From: Streptomyces marokkonensis
GTDB taxonomy: Bacteria; Actinomycetota; Actinomycetes; Streptomycetales; Streptomycetaceae
Direction of reading: 5' to 3'
Length of the DNA: 64,000 bases
NCBI RefSeq assembly: GCF_008312835.1
Contig: NZ_VSKS01000001.1
Location: forward strand, 124,001-188,000
The stretch's first letter is position 1; each line of letters opens with the position of its first letter. A model generated the notes under the pieces. It was given only the letters and a program-made list of their open reading frames with translations, made no database searches and had not been told where the DNA came from. The position numbers were made by a program, and so were the translations under genes. Below, piece after piece: positions 44,572 through 53,353 of this stretch.

Positions 44572-45549
44572 ATGTCTGCCGGTCGACTGCTGTCGGTGCT
44601 GCTGTTGCTGCAGTCCCGTGGCCGCATGTCCGCGCGGGAACTCGCCGGTGAACTGGGGGTGTCCGTACGGACCGCCTACCGTGACCTGGCACGTCTGCAG
44701 GCCGCCGGGGTCCCGGTCTACGCGGAGCCGGGGCGCGGGGGCGGCTACCGGCTGCTCGACGGGTACCGCACCCGCCTCACCGGCATGAGCGAGGGCGAGG
44801 CGCGGGCCCTGTTCTTCGCCGGGCTGCCCGGGCCCGCCACCGAGCTGGGCATCGCGGCCGAGGTGACGGCGGCACGGCTGAAGCTGCTGGCCGCGCTGCC
44901 GACGGCACTGCGCGAGGAGGCGACGCGGACCGCGGCGGTGTTCCACCTGGACGCCCCCGGCTGGTACCGGGACCCCGAACGGGCCCCGCATCTGCCCCTG
45001 TTCGCCGACGCGCTGCTCACCGGGCGTGCCGTGGACGTGCGCTACCGCCGCTGGCGGGCCCCGCACGAGGTGAGGCGCCGCCTGCGCCCCTACGGCCTGG
45101 TGCTCAAGTCCGGCACCTGGTACCTGGTCGCCGCCGGGGAGGACCGGATCGCGACCTACCGGGTCGCCCGGGTCCTCGACGCGGTGCCGAGCGACGAGCG
45201 GTTCGACCGGCCGCCGGACTTCGACCTGGGTGCGTACTGGACCTCCTACCTCGACGATTTCCGGACGCGCCGCTACACCGGCACGGCCACCGTCCGCCTC
45301 TCGCCACGGGGGCGGCGGCGCCTGCCCGACAACGTCCCCCCTGAGGTGGTCCGGGCCGTCGACACCACGGCGGTCGCCGTCGGCGACGACGGGTGGGTGG
45401 AGGCCGTCATCCCGACCGAGAGCACGGACCACGCCTGCGGTGAGCTGCTCCGGCTCGGCACCGACGTCGAGGTCGTCGCACCGGCCGGACTGCGCCGGGC
45501 GATGGCCGCCACGGTGGAGGCACTCGCCGGCACGTACGGGCTCGCCTGA
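44572..45549 (+). CDS. WYL-domain transcriptional regulator (DeoR/PafC-like)
   Basis: A 325-residue regulator. The N-terminal winged helix is SAGRLLSVLLLLQSRGRMSARELAGELGVSVRTAYRDLARLQAAGVPV. The central WYL domain (about 140-215) includes RPYGLVLKSGTWYLVAA, and a C-terminal WCX domain follows. WYL domains bind nucleic-acid or nucleotide ligands. AAGAAT ends 7 nt before ATG 44572 without a ribosome site, so it may be leaderless. It is divergent from the NIPSNAP gene, its probable target. Confidence 0.9.
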   Translation: MSAGRLLSVLLLLQSRGRMSARELAGELGVSVRTAYRDLARLQAAGVPVYAEPGRGGGYRLLDGYRTRLTGMSEGEARALFFAGLPGPATELGIAAEVTAARLKLLAALPTALREEATRTAAVFHLDAPGWYRDPERAPHLPLFADALLTGRAVDVRYRRWRAPHEVRRRLRPYGLVLKSGTWYLVAAGEDRIATYRVARVLDAVPSDERFDRPPDFDLGAYWTSYLDDFRTRRYTGTATVRLSPRGRRRLPDNVPPEVVRAVDTTAVAVGDDGWVEAVIPTESTDHACGELLRLGTDVEVVAPAGLRRAMAATVEALAGTYGLA

Positions 45550-45674
45550 CGCCGGGACGGCCGCAGACGACGTGCCGTGAACGCACCCGTGGCCGAAAAC
45601 GGCACCGCACCTCCGCGTCCGGCGGACACTGGGGGCCTGTGATCACCAGGCCGAGCAGGGAGTAAGGCGCTGCG

Positions 45675-46208
45675 ATGGATCCGTTCGTGTACGTGCCCGC
45701 CGACGATCCGCTCTTCGGTGCGGTCGGGATCGAACTCGACCACGAGGCCGGGACGCTGGGCGTGAGCGGGGGCGGGCTGCCGACGGTCGAGATCCGGCGG
45801 GCCCCGGGGACCCCCCTGGAGACCCATGTGCCGATCGGGACGCGCGACCCCGGCCGGCTCACCCTGCTCGTCGACGGCGCCGAGGAGACCCTGCGGCCCG
45901 CCAAGGGGTTCCTGACCCGGCGGTCGTACCGGGTCGAGGTCGTCTCCGGGACGCGGCAGTGCGGGCATCTGCTGGTTCCGGACTCCCTCGGCACCAGCCG
46001 CCTGCTGCGGGACGGACGGCGGCTCGGCGTCTTCACGTCGACCGGCGACGGAAAGGTGACGGCCGAGTGGGAGACCGGGAACGGCGCCAAGAACGCCCCG
46101 GAGCCCTACGACGCGTCCGTGGGGTACGCGCTCGCCGCCGCCTTCGGGACCGGCGCCGAGCCGATGTGGAAGCTCACCCTCGACGCCGCGCTCGACCTGT
46201 GGCCCTGA
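45675..46208 (+). CDS. Conserved hypothetical protein (177 aa)
   Basis: No recognised family. A mostly beta-rich soluble protein: MDPFVYVPADDPLFGAVGIELDHEAGTLGVSGG and RVEVVSGTRQCGHLLVPDSLGTSRLLRDGRRLGVF, possibly a beta-sandwich. Ends ALDLWP. No signal peptide or membrane helix. It has a normal Streptomyces third-position bias, so it is real. It stands alone, converging on the erythromycin-esterase-like gene with only 10 bp between stops. Confidence 0.78.
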   Translation: MDPFVYVPADDPLFGAVGIELDHEAGTLGVSGGGLPTVEIRRAPGTPLETHVPIGTRDPGRLTLLVDGAEETLRPAKGFLTRRSYRVEVVSGTRQCGHLLVPDSLGTSRLLRDGRRLGVFTSTGDGKVTAEWETGNGAKNAPEPYDASVGYALAAAFGTGAEPMWKLTLDAALDLWP

Positions 46209-46218
46209 CGCGGGGGCC

Positions 46219-47445
46219 TCAGGTCCCCGTCCCGGGCAGCGGGTGGGAGCAGGTCGAGCGCGCGACGAACGCGAGGCCGTCGTAGTCCTGGGCCGGAACG
46301 AGCGGCGCCGTGTGGAAGCGGTAGACGAACCGGGGGACGTTCGCGCCGAAACTGCGCTGCGCCTGCGGGCTGTTCAGCCACGGTGCCGTTCCGGTCCGCA
46401 GGTCGGCGTAGTAGTCGCCGCGTACGGCGTCCGCGAGCCGCGCCTCCAGGGAACGGATGCCGGTGCCGATGCGGTGCGGTACCGGAGGGCCCTGGAGGTC
46501 GTCGCCGCGACGGGCGAGGAAGGAACCCCTGCCGAAGAAGAGGGCCAGGGCGTAGTAGGCGTTGCCGTACCGTTCGCGGAGCCTGCTGCCGAGGGCGGGG
46601 ACCCGTTCCCCGTACGTGCCCTTGGCGATGTGGCCGTTGTGCGCCCAGACCATCACGCGCGCCCCCGGGTCGTCGTCCACGAGGCGGGTGACGGCCTCGG
46701 CCATGTAGCGGTCCCGCGCGGCGAACACGCTGTCCTCGCCGGCCGAGGGGTCGAAGGGGCGGGTCACCAGGTCGGCGGCGCGGACCAGGATCCGCGCGTG
46801 CTCCAGCGCCTCGTCCGCGCCGTCGCCGGGCCCCGACCGCCCGCGGTGGTCCGCGACGAGGCGTTCGATCTCCTCGGCCTGCCGCATCAGCGCCCGGTCC
46901 GGGTCGGGCAGCGAGGCCGGGCGGGCCCGGGCGAGCACCTCGAGGGCGTGGGTGTCCCCGGCCCGTCCGGGCGCCGTCCGGCGCAGGAAGGCGGTGACGG
47001 CCTCGACGGAGTCGGCGCAGCGCTGGGGGTCCGTGCCGACGAAACGGACCCGGCGCTCCTCGGGCAGGTCGCGGTTGTGGGCGCGCAGCCACTCGACGAG
47101 GTCGACCGTCTCCCGGGTGCGCCAGGTCCAGAAGCCCAGCCGGGCGACGAGCCGTTCGGGGTCGCCGGTGCCGTGCCGCACATAGGCGTCGAGCGCGCGG
47201 CCCGCGGACTGGCTGGCCTCCATGGCGAGGGCGGTGAACCCCTCCTCGCGCACCAGGAACTCCACGATGCGGTGCTTGAGCCGGAAGAACTCGCCGGTGC
47301 CGTGGGTGGATTCGCCCAGGCCGACGATCCGCGTCCCGCGCAGGGCCTCGCCCAGCGGCTTCAGGTCCTGCGTGGGCGCGCCGGGTGTCAGCGTGCCCAG
47401 GGGGTGGGCGTGCTCGGTCAGCCAGCGGACGATGTCGTCGGGCAC
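46219..47445 (-). CDS. Erythromycin-esterase family protein
   Basis: A 408-residue EreA/B-like enzyme. VGLGESTHGTGEFFRLKHRIVEFLV contains the catalytic-site Glu and His. MEASQSAGRALDAYVRHG and VMVWAHNGHIAKGT are other family motifs. Relatives open macrolide rings, but many have unknown substrates. GTG 47445 has GGAGGAG 10 nt upstream; the open frame further right is the antisense of another region and was rejected. It follows the LLM oxidoreductase by 70 bp on the same strand, so it could be the last gene of the RiPP operon or an independent gene. Confidence 0.85.
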   Translation of the reverse strand: MPDDIVRWLTEHAHPLGTLTPGAPTQDLKPLGEALRGTRIVGLGESTHGTGEFFRLKHRIVEFLVREEGFTALAMEASQSAGRALDAYVRHGTGDPERLVARLGFWTWRTRETVDLVEWLRAHNRDLPEERRVRFVGTDPQRCADSVEAVTAFLRRTAPGRAGDTHALEVLARARPASLPDPDRALMRQAEEIERLVADHRGRSGPGDGADEALEHARILVRAADLVTRPFDPSAGEDSVFAARDRYMAEAVTRLVDDDPGARVMVWAHNGHIAKGTYGERVPALGSRLRERYGNAYYALALFFGRGSFLARRGDDLQGPPVPHRIGTGIRSLEARLADAVRGDYYADLRTGTAPWLNSPQAQRSFGANVPRFVYRFHTAPLVPAQDYDGLAFVARSTCSHPLPGTGT

Positions 47446-47515
47446 CGCGGTGCCTCTCCTCCCTGCGTGCGGCCGGGCGCGCGGGCGCGCCCGGGCCGTC
47501 GCACCCGGTCGTGGG

Positions 47516-48481
47516 TCAGTTCGTCGCCTCCCGGCAGGCCGCGAGGATGTCCCGCAGGTCCCGCACGGCGTCCGGTTGGCCATGCTCGGCATACACGCCC
47601 GCGACGTTGACGACAACTTCGTCCACCCCCGCCCGGCCGTAATCGGCCAGCCGCGCGGCGATGTCCCCGGGCGTGCCGTGGAGGAAGACGCCGGCGTCGA
47701 CCAGGGCGCGGGCGCCGAGGTTCGGGCGGCTGTGGTGGACGCGCAGGCCGGCGCGGCGCAGCATGTCGGCGTAGTGCGGTCCGGCGAGGTGGACGTGGGC
47801 CGCGGCGTGGGCGAGCCGGTAGGCGTTGCGGCCGGGACGGTCGACGGCGGCGTGCACGACGGTGACGACGCGGGGCACGGCCCGGCCCGCCTCGGCAGCC
47901 CCCTTCGCCATGGCGGGCAGCAGGGTGTCACTGACGTAGGCGGGCGGGGTCATCCAGCTGACCGCCGCGTCCGCCACCCGGCCGGCCGCGCGCGCCAGCG
48001 TCGGCCGGAGCACGCCGAGTCCCACCTCCACGCCCGGATGCGGCAGTCCCGGCAGGCCGACGGAGGCGCCGTCGCCGGCCGCGGCGGCCCCGTCCTCGGT
48101 CCCGATCAGCCGCCGGACCTCGGTCAGGTACTCGACGCAGGCGTCGCGCGGGCTGTCGTACGGCTTCCCGTGCAGCCCGGCGACGAAGTCGGGTGTCGCC
48201 GGGCCGAGTCCGAGGACCATGCGGTGCCCGGTGAGCACGGCGAGCGAGCGCGCCTGGACCGCCGCGTCCAGCGGGTGCCGCAGCGGCATGAGGGCGACCG
48301 AGGTGCCGACCGGGACGCGGTGGCCCATGCCGGCCAGGTAGGCGAAGACCTGCTGGGTGTCGGCGCTGAGCGACTGCCCCTGCCAGAGGCGGGCCGCCCA
48401 TCCGTCGGAGACGAGCGCGGCGAAGGGGACCACGGGGCGGGGGTCCGTCGGCATGACGGGGTACAGGACGGATACGTGCAT
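47516..48481 (-). CDS. LLM-class oxidoreductase, candidate F420-dependent LanJ
   Basis: A 321-residue luciferase-like TIM-barrel enzyme: MHVSVLYPVMPTDPRP at strand 1, VPVGTSVALMPLRHPLDAAVQARSLAVLTGHRMVLGLGPATPDF as the flavin/F420 signature region, and VEVGLGVLRPTLARAAGRVADAAVSWMTPP. In this family the cofactor is FMN or F420. It begins 10 bp after the lanT stop and is thus the fifth gene of the lanthipeptide operon. F420-dependent reductases that turn dehydroalanine/dehydrobutyrine into D-Ala/D-Abu are known in lanthipeptide clusters (LanJC). That role is an inference here; S-oxidation or another tailoring step is possible. Confidence 0.8.
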   Translation of the reverse strand: MHVSVLYPVMPTDPRPVVPFAALVSDGWAARLWQGQSLSADTQQVFAYLAGMGHRVPVGTSVALMPLRHPLDAAVQARSLAVLTGHRMVLGLGPATPDFVAGLHGKPYDSPRDACVEYLTEVRRLIGTEDGAAAAGDGASVGLPGLPHPGVEVGLGVLRPTLARAAGRVADAAVSWMTPPAYVSDTLLPAMAKGAAEAGRAVPRVVTVVHAAVDRPGRNAYRLAHAAAHVHLAGPHYADMLRRAGLRVHHSRPNLGARALVDAGVFLHGTPGDIAARLADYGRAGVDEVVVNVAGVYAEHGQPDAVRDLRDILAACREATN

Positions 48482-48491
48482 CGCTCGACCT

Positions 48492-50276
48492 CTAGGGGGA
48501 CGTGGCCTCGGTCAGATAACCCGAGGCCTGGAGACGGAAGAGCCGGGCGTAGACGCCGTCGGCGCTCAGGAGTTCCTGGTGCACACCGTGCTCGATGACC
48601 CTGCCGTTCTCCATGACGACGATCCGGTCCGCCATCCGGACCGTGGAGAAGCGGTGGGCGATGACCAGGGACGTGGCACCGCGGGCGACGTCCTTGAGCC
48701 GGCCGAAGATCTCCGCCTCCGCCTCCGCGTCGATGGCGGCCGTCGGCTCGTCGAGGACGACGACGGGGGCGCGGCGCATGAACGCCCGGCTCAGGGCCAT
48801 CTTCTGCCACTGGCCGCCGGAGAGCTGGTGGCCGTCCTCGAAGTGGCGCCCGAGCGTCGTGTCGTAGCCGCGGGGCAGCGCCTCGACGATGGCGTCGGCG
48901 CCGGCGGCGCGTGCCGCCTCGGCGACGCGCCCGGTGTCCTCGCGGGCCTCGACGCGGCCGAAGCCGATGTTGTCGCGGACCGGCAGCTCGTAGCGGATGA
49001 AGTCCTGGAAGATGACGCCCATGTGGCGTTGCAGGTCGTCGAGGTCGTACTCCTCGATCGGCACGTCGTCGACGAGGATCTGGCCGCTGGTCGGCTCGTA
49101 GAGCCGGGTGAGGAGCTTGACCAGGGTCGTCTTGCCGGCGCCGTTCTGGCCCACCAGCGCGACGCACTCGCCTGCGGGCAGGGTGAAGCTGACTCCGTCC
49201 AGGACGACCCGGCCGGTGCCGGGGTAGACGAAGCGGACGTCGCGGAACTCGATGCCCTTGCGGAGCGTGTCCGGGAACGGCCGCGTGCCGCCCTTGAGCC
49301 GCCGCTCGGGCAGGGCGAAGAAGTCGAAGAGGTTGCCCAGGAACAGGCTGTCCTTGTACAGGGCGGCGATGCCGAGCAGCATGCCGTGCGCGGAGACCTG
49401 GATCGACCCGACGGCCTGGAGGTAGCCGGCGAGCTGGCCGACCTGACCGGCGTGGGTCGTCGTGTGGATCGCCCAGAGCACGGCGCCGGAGGAGGCGGCG
49501 ACGCTGAGGAGGCCCAGGACGCCGCCGAGCACGGACTGCCGGCGGGCGAGGCGGCGGTCGATGTCGAAGAAGGTGCGGACGAGGCGGGTGTAGAGCTCCA
49601 CCAGGTGCGGACCGAGCTGGAAGAGCCGGATCTCCTTGTAGGAGTGGTCGGTGGTGGTGAGGTGCTGGTAGTAGTACAGACGGCGCCGGTCGGCGGCCCG
49701 GTCGTACTCGATCTCGTACGCCTTGTGGCTGAAGAACATGTACGAGACGACCGACGGGACGGGCGAGAGCAGGATCACCAGGGCGATCCACGGGCTCCAG
49801 GAGAACAGCACCACGCTGACGGTCACCAGGGTGACCAGTTCCCGCGCGACCTCCAGGAGCTGGGTGAAGACCTGGTAGACGCGGCCTCCGTTGCTCTCCT
49901 GGAAGGCGCGCTGCATCTTGTCGTAGACCTCGGCGTCCTCGTACTGCTGGAGGTCGAGCATGGTGCCCTTGCGCATCACCCACTCGCCGATGCGGGCGGT
50001 GAGTTCGAGCCGCAGCAGGGTGTCGAGGTACTGCATGCAGGTGCCCAGTACGTGGTTGGCGAGGCCCACCCCGAGCAGGGCGGCGCCGGCGAGGAGCGCG
50101 CTCCGTCCGGCGTCCGGGTCGCCGGTGACGGCGTCGGCCACGCCCTGCACGGCGGCGGCGACCAGGCCGATCTGCGCCGCGGGCACCAGGGCGAGGAGGA
50201 CCGAGACGGCCGTGAAGGCGGACACCCGCAGCGGGCTGAGCCGCCAGAACAGCGCGCTGACGCGCAGCCAGATCAT
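48492..50276 (-). CDS. Lanthipeptide ABC exporter LanT (no peptidase domain)
   Basis: A 594-residue half transporter. Six membrane helices lie in residues about 15-330. The ATPase domain (about 350-594) has Walker A GQNGAGKTT, signature LSGGQWQKM, Walker B VVVLDEPTAAID and H-loop AHRFSTV. There is no N-terminal C39 peptidase, so leader removal needs another protease, not seen here. Its ATG overlaps the lanB stop by 4 nt. It likely exports the modified lanthipeptide. Confidence 0.88.
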   Translation of the reverse strand: MIWLRVSALFWRLSPLRVSAFTAVSVLLALVPAAQIGLVAAAVQGVADAVTGDPDAGRSALLAGAALLGVGLANHVLGTCMQYLDTLLRLELTARIGEWVMRKGTMLDLQQYEDAEVYDKMQRAFQESNGGRVYQVFTQLLEVARELVTLVTVSVVLFSWSPWIALVILLSPVPSVVSYMFFSHKAYEIEYDRAADRRRLYYYQHLTTTDHSYKEIRLFQLGPHLVELYTRLVRTFFDIDRRLARRQSVLGGVLGLLSVAASSGAVLWAIHTTTHAGQVGQLAGYLQAVGSIQVSAHGMLLGIAALYKDSLFLGNLFDFFALPERRLKGGTRPFPDTLRKGIEFRDVRFVYPGTGRVVLDGVSFTLPAGECVALVGQNGAGKTTLVKLLTRLYEPTSGQILVDDVPIEEYDLDDLQRHMGVIFQDFIRYELPVRDNIGFGRVEAREDTGRVAEAARAAGADAIVEALPRGYDTTLGRHFEDGHQLSGGQWQKMALSRAFMRRAPVVVLDEPTAAIDAEAEAEIFGRLKDVARGATSLVIAHRFSTVRMADRIVVMENGRVIEHGVHQELLSADGVYARLFRLQASGYLTEATSP

Positions 50277-53200
50277 CGGCCCTCCCCCGTGGTGGCGGCC
50301 GTCCGGCTGCGGACGGCGCGCAGCACGTGGGCCCACAGGGCGTGGCTGCGGGCCTCCCGGTCGAGGTCGATGGGGAGCAGCCGGTTGATCTGCATGTGCG
50401 CGAGACTGGCGAGGACGGAGTCCTCGGAACCGACCAGGACGCCCCGGCGGGCCGCCTCGCGGACGGCTGCGGCCGTCTCGGCGACGGCGGACGCCTGGGC
50501 CGCGAAGGTCTCCTCGAGGAGCAGCCGGTGCGCCCGGCCCTCCTCGTGCGGGTCCCGGTCCCAGGGGCTGAGGAGTTCGCACAGGTAGGCGCGGTGCTCG
50601 CGGAACAGCGCCCGGGTGTCGCGGACGTGGGTCCCGTCCTGCCCGCCGGCCAGGGCGGCGCGGCCGTCCGCAGGGACGCCCCACTGGGCGTGGAGGGTGT
50701 CCAGCGCGGCGACGGCCAGGAACTCCGGCCTGATGTCGGGCCGCCGGGCCAGCAGCAGGGCGGTGGCCTCGCTGTTGGCCATGAAGAGCCGCTCGGCCGC
50801 GTCGAAGACGTCCGGGCCGCCGTAGCGGGCGGTCTCGGGGGCGTAGGAGGCGAGTTCGACGTCCCGGGCGAGGCCCCGGGCCACGAGGTCCCGGCCCCAC
50901 GCGGTGACCTGGGTGAGGGTGCGGGCGGGGTCGGTGCCGCGCACCCGCAGGCGCAGGTGGGGGAAGGGGTCGGCGTAGCGGATGTAGAACCAGCGGTCCA
51001 GGAGCCCCTCGCCGCCCAGCCCCGCGACGAGGTCGAGGAGCGGGCCGGCGATGATCTCGTCCTGCCCCTCGGGGGCGGCGTAGACCTTGAGGAACGTCCA
51101 CGGGCCGCCGGGCAGATGGCGCTCCACGGGCACCTCGCGGCGGTGCCGGGGGAGTGGCGCACGGGTCGCGCGGACGGCGTCGCGGGCCACGACGGGCACG
51201 ACGACCTCGGCGGCGTAGCGCTCCCCGGCGGCGTCCTCGAGCCACATGCCGTCGAAGGACGGCAGCATCTCGTGCAGGACGAGCGTGCCGCGCTTGTCCA
51301 GCTCCGCGCGGAGTTCGGCGCGGCAGGCGGGGTGGTCGAGGTCCAGGAGCAGCCGCTGGTCGGCCTCGACGAGGTACACGTGGCGGGGCACGTCCCAGCG
51401 CCGCCGCCAGCCGTCGAGGTCGTCGGCGGGGCGCGCCGGGACCGCGTCCGCGGTGGTGAGCCGCCACTGCGCGGGCCGCAGGACGATCCTGCCGCGGGTC
51501 ACGCGCGGCAGGAAGGGGGCCGCCTCGGCGGGGCCCCAGTGGAAGCCGGCCGGCATGACGCAGCCGTCCTGGGACACCTCGATCAGGAACCGCGCCACGT
51601 TCGGCGCCAGCGTCGGGCTGAGCATGTGGTGCTGGGCGACCACGACCTCGCGGTCGAGCCTGCGCGACCACAGGTGGAACCGGTCCCCGCTGACGCCGAC
51701 GAGGATGTCGTCGAGGGGGAGGACCCTGTCGGGGCCCACGGAGGGCGCGGTGTTGACGGGGATCTCGTACGGGCGGAAGGCCGGGCGCAGGGTGACGTTG
51801 GCCGCGCGGCCGTACGGCGGCAGGAACGCCAGCTCCGCGTAGGCGACGTCGGGGAAGAGGGCCTCCTCGGCGCGGGCGTACCCGCGCAGCCGCTCCACGG
51901 CGGGCTCGCCGAGCAGATCGCTGAAGCGCCCGAAGGTGCGGCCGCCGTAGGTGAGGCTGTCGGAGCGCAGGACGGCCCGCCACTCCCCCCGGTCGACGGC
52001 CGCGCGGTCGGCGGCGTGGATCTGCAGGTACGCCTCCATCGCGGGCGGCGGATCGGCCACCGGCCCGGGCGGCGCGAGACGGTCCAGCCAGGCGTCGGTC
52101 AGCTCGACCTCGCGGGACCGGTCCCACCAGGCCTGCTGGGCGAACTCGACGAGCGCCCCGTCGAGCCGGGCGGTGTCGTCGGGCGGCGCCGCGGGGAGCT
52201 CGATGGCGCGCGGCGGGTTGGTGTACGTCGGCGGCGCGTCGAGGCCGGTGTCGGGGCTGAGCAGGGCGAGCACCGGCACGCGGGTGCCGGCGCCGTACCG
52301 CTCGGTGAACTCCTCGCGGTAGCGCGTGAGGTGGTTGCGGGTGCCGTGGGCGGCACTGAGCCGCACCAGGAGGCCCACGGCCTCGGCCGCCGCCTCGCCG
52401 ATCGACGCGTTCAGGACGGGCTCGTCCAGGTGCAGGGCGGTGTCGGCCTGGTAGGACCGGCCGTCGTGGCCGGGGACGAGGTCGCGCTGCGCGGCGGCCA
52501 GCCGGCGCAGCGACGCGGTGTCGTCCGCCCGGTCGGCGAGGTCGGTGACTGCGGCGAGCCGGTCGGCGGTCTCCTGTGCGGCGGGGACGCCGGTGAGCTT
52601 CTTCAGCACGTGGTGTTCCGGACGTTCCGCCGTCTGCGGGGGACGCAGGTCGCCGATGAGGAAGCCGAGGTCCCACATCTGCCGCACCAGGCCCTCGACG
52701 GTCCCGGCCGAGGCCTCGGGGAAGGCGGCGGCGAGTTCGGCCGTGATCCGCTCGTACGGGACGGGCGTCGCGGCGCACCGCATGACGAGGCCGACGGCCG
52801 GCGTGGCCCTGATGCGCACGGTGCGTGCGTCGTGCCGTCCGTACTTGTCCGCCTGCGGCAGCACGACGCGGTCGCCGGCCGGGACCGCCATCGGGTTGAG
52901 GACGAGGTGGAGCCGGCGGAGCAGATCGCCGTCCTCCTCCAGGCGCTCGATCAGCGCGAGCAGCCAGCCCATGTCGGCGCGCACGCGCAGCCGGTGGTCC
53001 TCGGGGCGGCCGAGCCGGGCCGTGGTGCCGGGGCCGAACTCGCCCATCGCCACGCCGGAGAAGGCGCCGAAGGGGGTGGGCCGGGTCGCCATGCGGGTCA
53101 CGTAGCGCAGCAGCCCGGAGCGCAGCCGGCGCAGGCGCTTTCCGCTGAGGTCGCCGAGCCGGTCGAGGCCGGTGGTCAGGTCCTCGCTGGCGACGAGCAG

Positions 53201-53353
53201 GGCGCGCGCGACGTCGGGGCGGCGGGCGAGGTCGATCAGGGCCTGCGGGGTGCCGTCGGGGTCCGCCGTGACGTCGAGCCACGTGCGGGCGGGCAGGACA
53301 GGGGAGCGCAGCAGGAAGAAGCCGGCGGGCTCGTACGGGGTCATGGGCGTCAC
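50273..53353 (-). CDS. lanB: Class I lanthipeptide dehydratase LanB
   Basis: A 1026-residue full-length dehydratase. The N-terminal glutamylation domain (about 1-680) opens FFLLRSPVLPARTWLDV with SGKRLRRLRSGLLRYVTRMATRPTPFGAFSGV, the glutamyl-tRNA-dependent Lant_dehydr_N signature. The C-terminal elimination domain (about 745-1010) has WTFLKVYAAPEGQDEIIAGPLL...WFYIRYADPFPHLRLRVRG. It dehydrates Ser/Thr of the precursor using Glu-tRNA. GTG 53353 overlaps the lanC stop by 4 nt; ATG 53344 is an alternative. Both domains in one chain indicate true class I rather than a split thiopeptide type. Confidence 0.95.
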   Translation of the reverse strand: MTPMTPYEPAGFFLLRSPVLPARTWLDVTADPDGTPQALIDLARRPDVARALLVASEDLTTGLDRLGDLSGKRLRRLRSGLLRYVTRMATRPTPFGAFSGVAMGEFGPGTTARLGRPEDHRLRVRADMGWLLALIERLEEDGDLLRRLHLVLNPMAVPAGDRVVLPQADKYGRHDARTVRIRATPAVGLVMRCAATPVPYERITAELAAAFPEASAGTVEGLVRQMWDLGFLIGDLRPPQTAERPEHHVLKKLTGVPAAQETADRLAAVTDLADRADDTASLRRLAAAQRDLVPGHDGRSYQADTALHLDEPVLNASIGEAAAEAVGLLVRLSAAHGTRNHLTRYREEFTERYGAGTRVPVLALLSPDTGLDAPPTYTNPPRAIELPAAPPDDTARLDGALVEFAQQAWWDRSREVELTDAWLDRLAPPGPVADPPPAMEAYLQIHAADRAAVDRGEWRAVLRSDSLTYGGRTFGRFSDLLGEPAVERLRGYARAEEALFPDVAYAELAFLPPYGRAANVTLRPAFRPYEIPVNTAPSVGPDRVLPLDDILVGVSGDRFHLWSRRLDREVVVAQHHMLSPTLAPNVARFLIEVSQDGCVMPAGFHWGPAEAAPFLPRVTRGRIVLRPAQWRLTTADAVPARPADDLDGWRRRWDVPRHVYLVEADQRLLLDLDHPACRAELRAELDKRGTLVLHEMLPSFDGMWLEDAAGERYAAEVVVPVVARDAVRATRAPLPRHRREVPVERHLPGGPWTFLKVYAAPEGQDEIIAGPLLDLVAGLGGEGLLDRWFYIRYADPFPHLRLRVRGTDPARTLTQVTAWGRDLVARGLARDVELASYAPETARYGGPDVFDAAERLFMANSEATALLLARRPDIRPEFLAVAALDTLHAQWGVPADGRAALAGGQDGTHVRDTRALFREHRAYLCELLSPWDRDPHEEGRAHRLLLEETFAAQASAVAETAAAVREAARRGVLVGSEDSVLASLAHMQINRLLPIDLDREARSHALWAHVLRAVRSRTAATTGEGR

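Noticed and set aside
46219-47931. 570-residue version of the erythromycin-esterase-like gene
   Set aside because: The added 162 residues are antisense-type Pro/Ser/Thr/Arg composition overlapping the LLM gene; a ribosome site and GTG exist at 47445.
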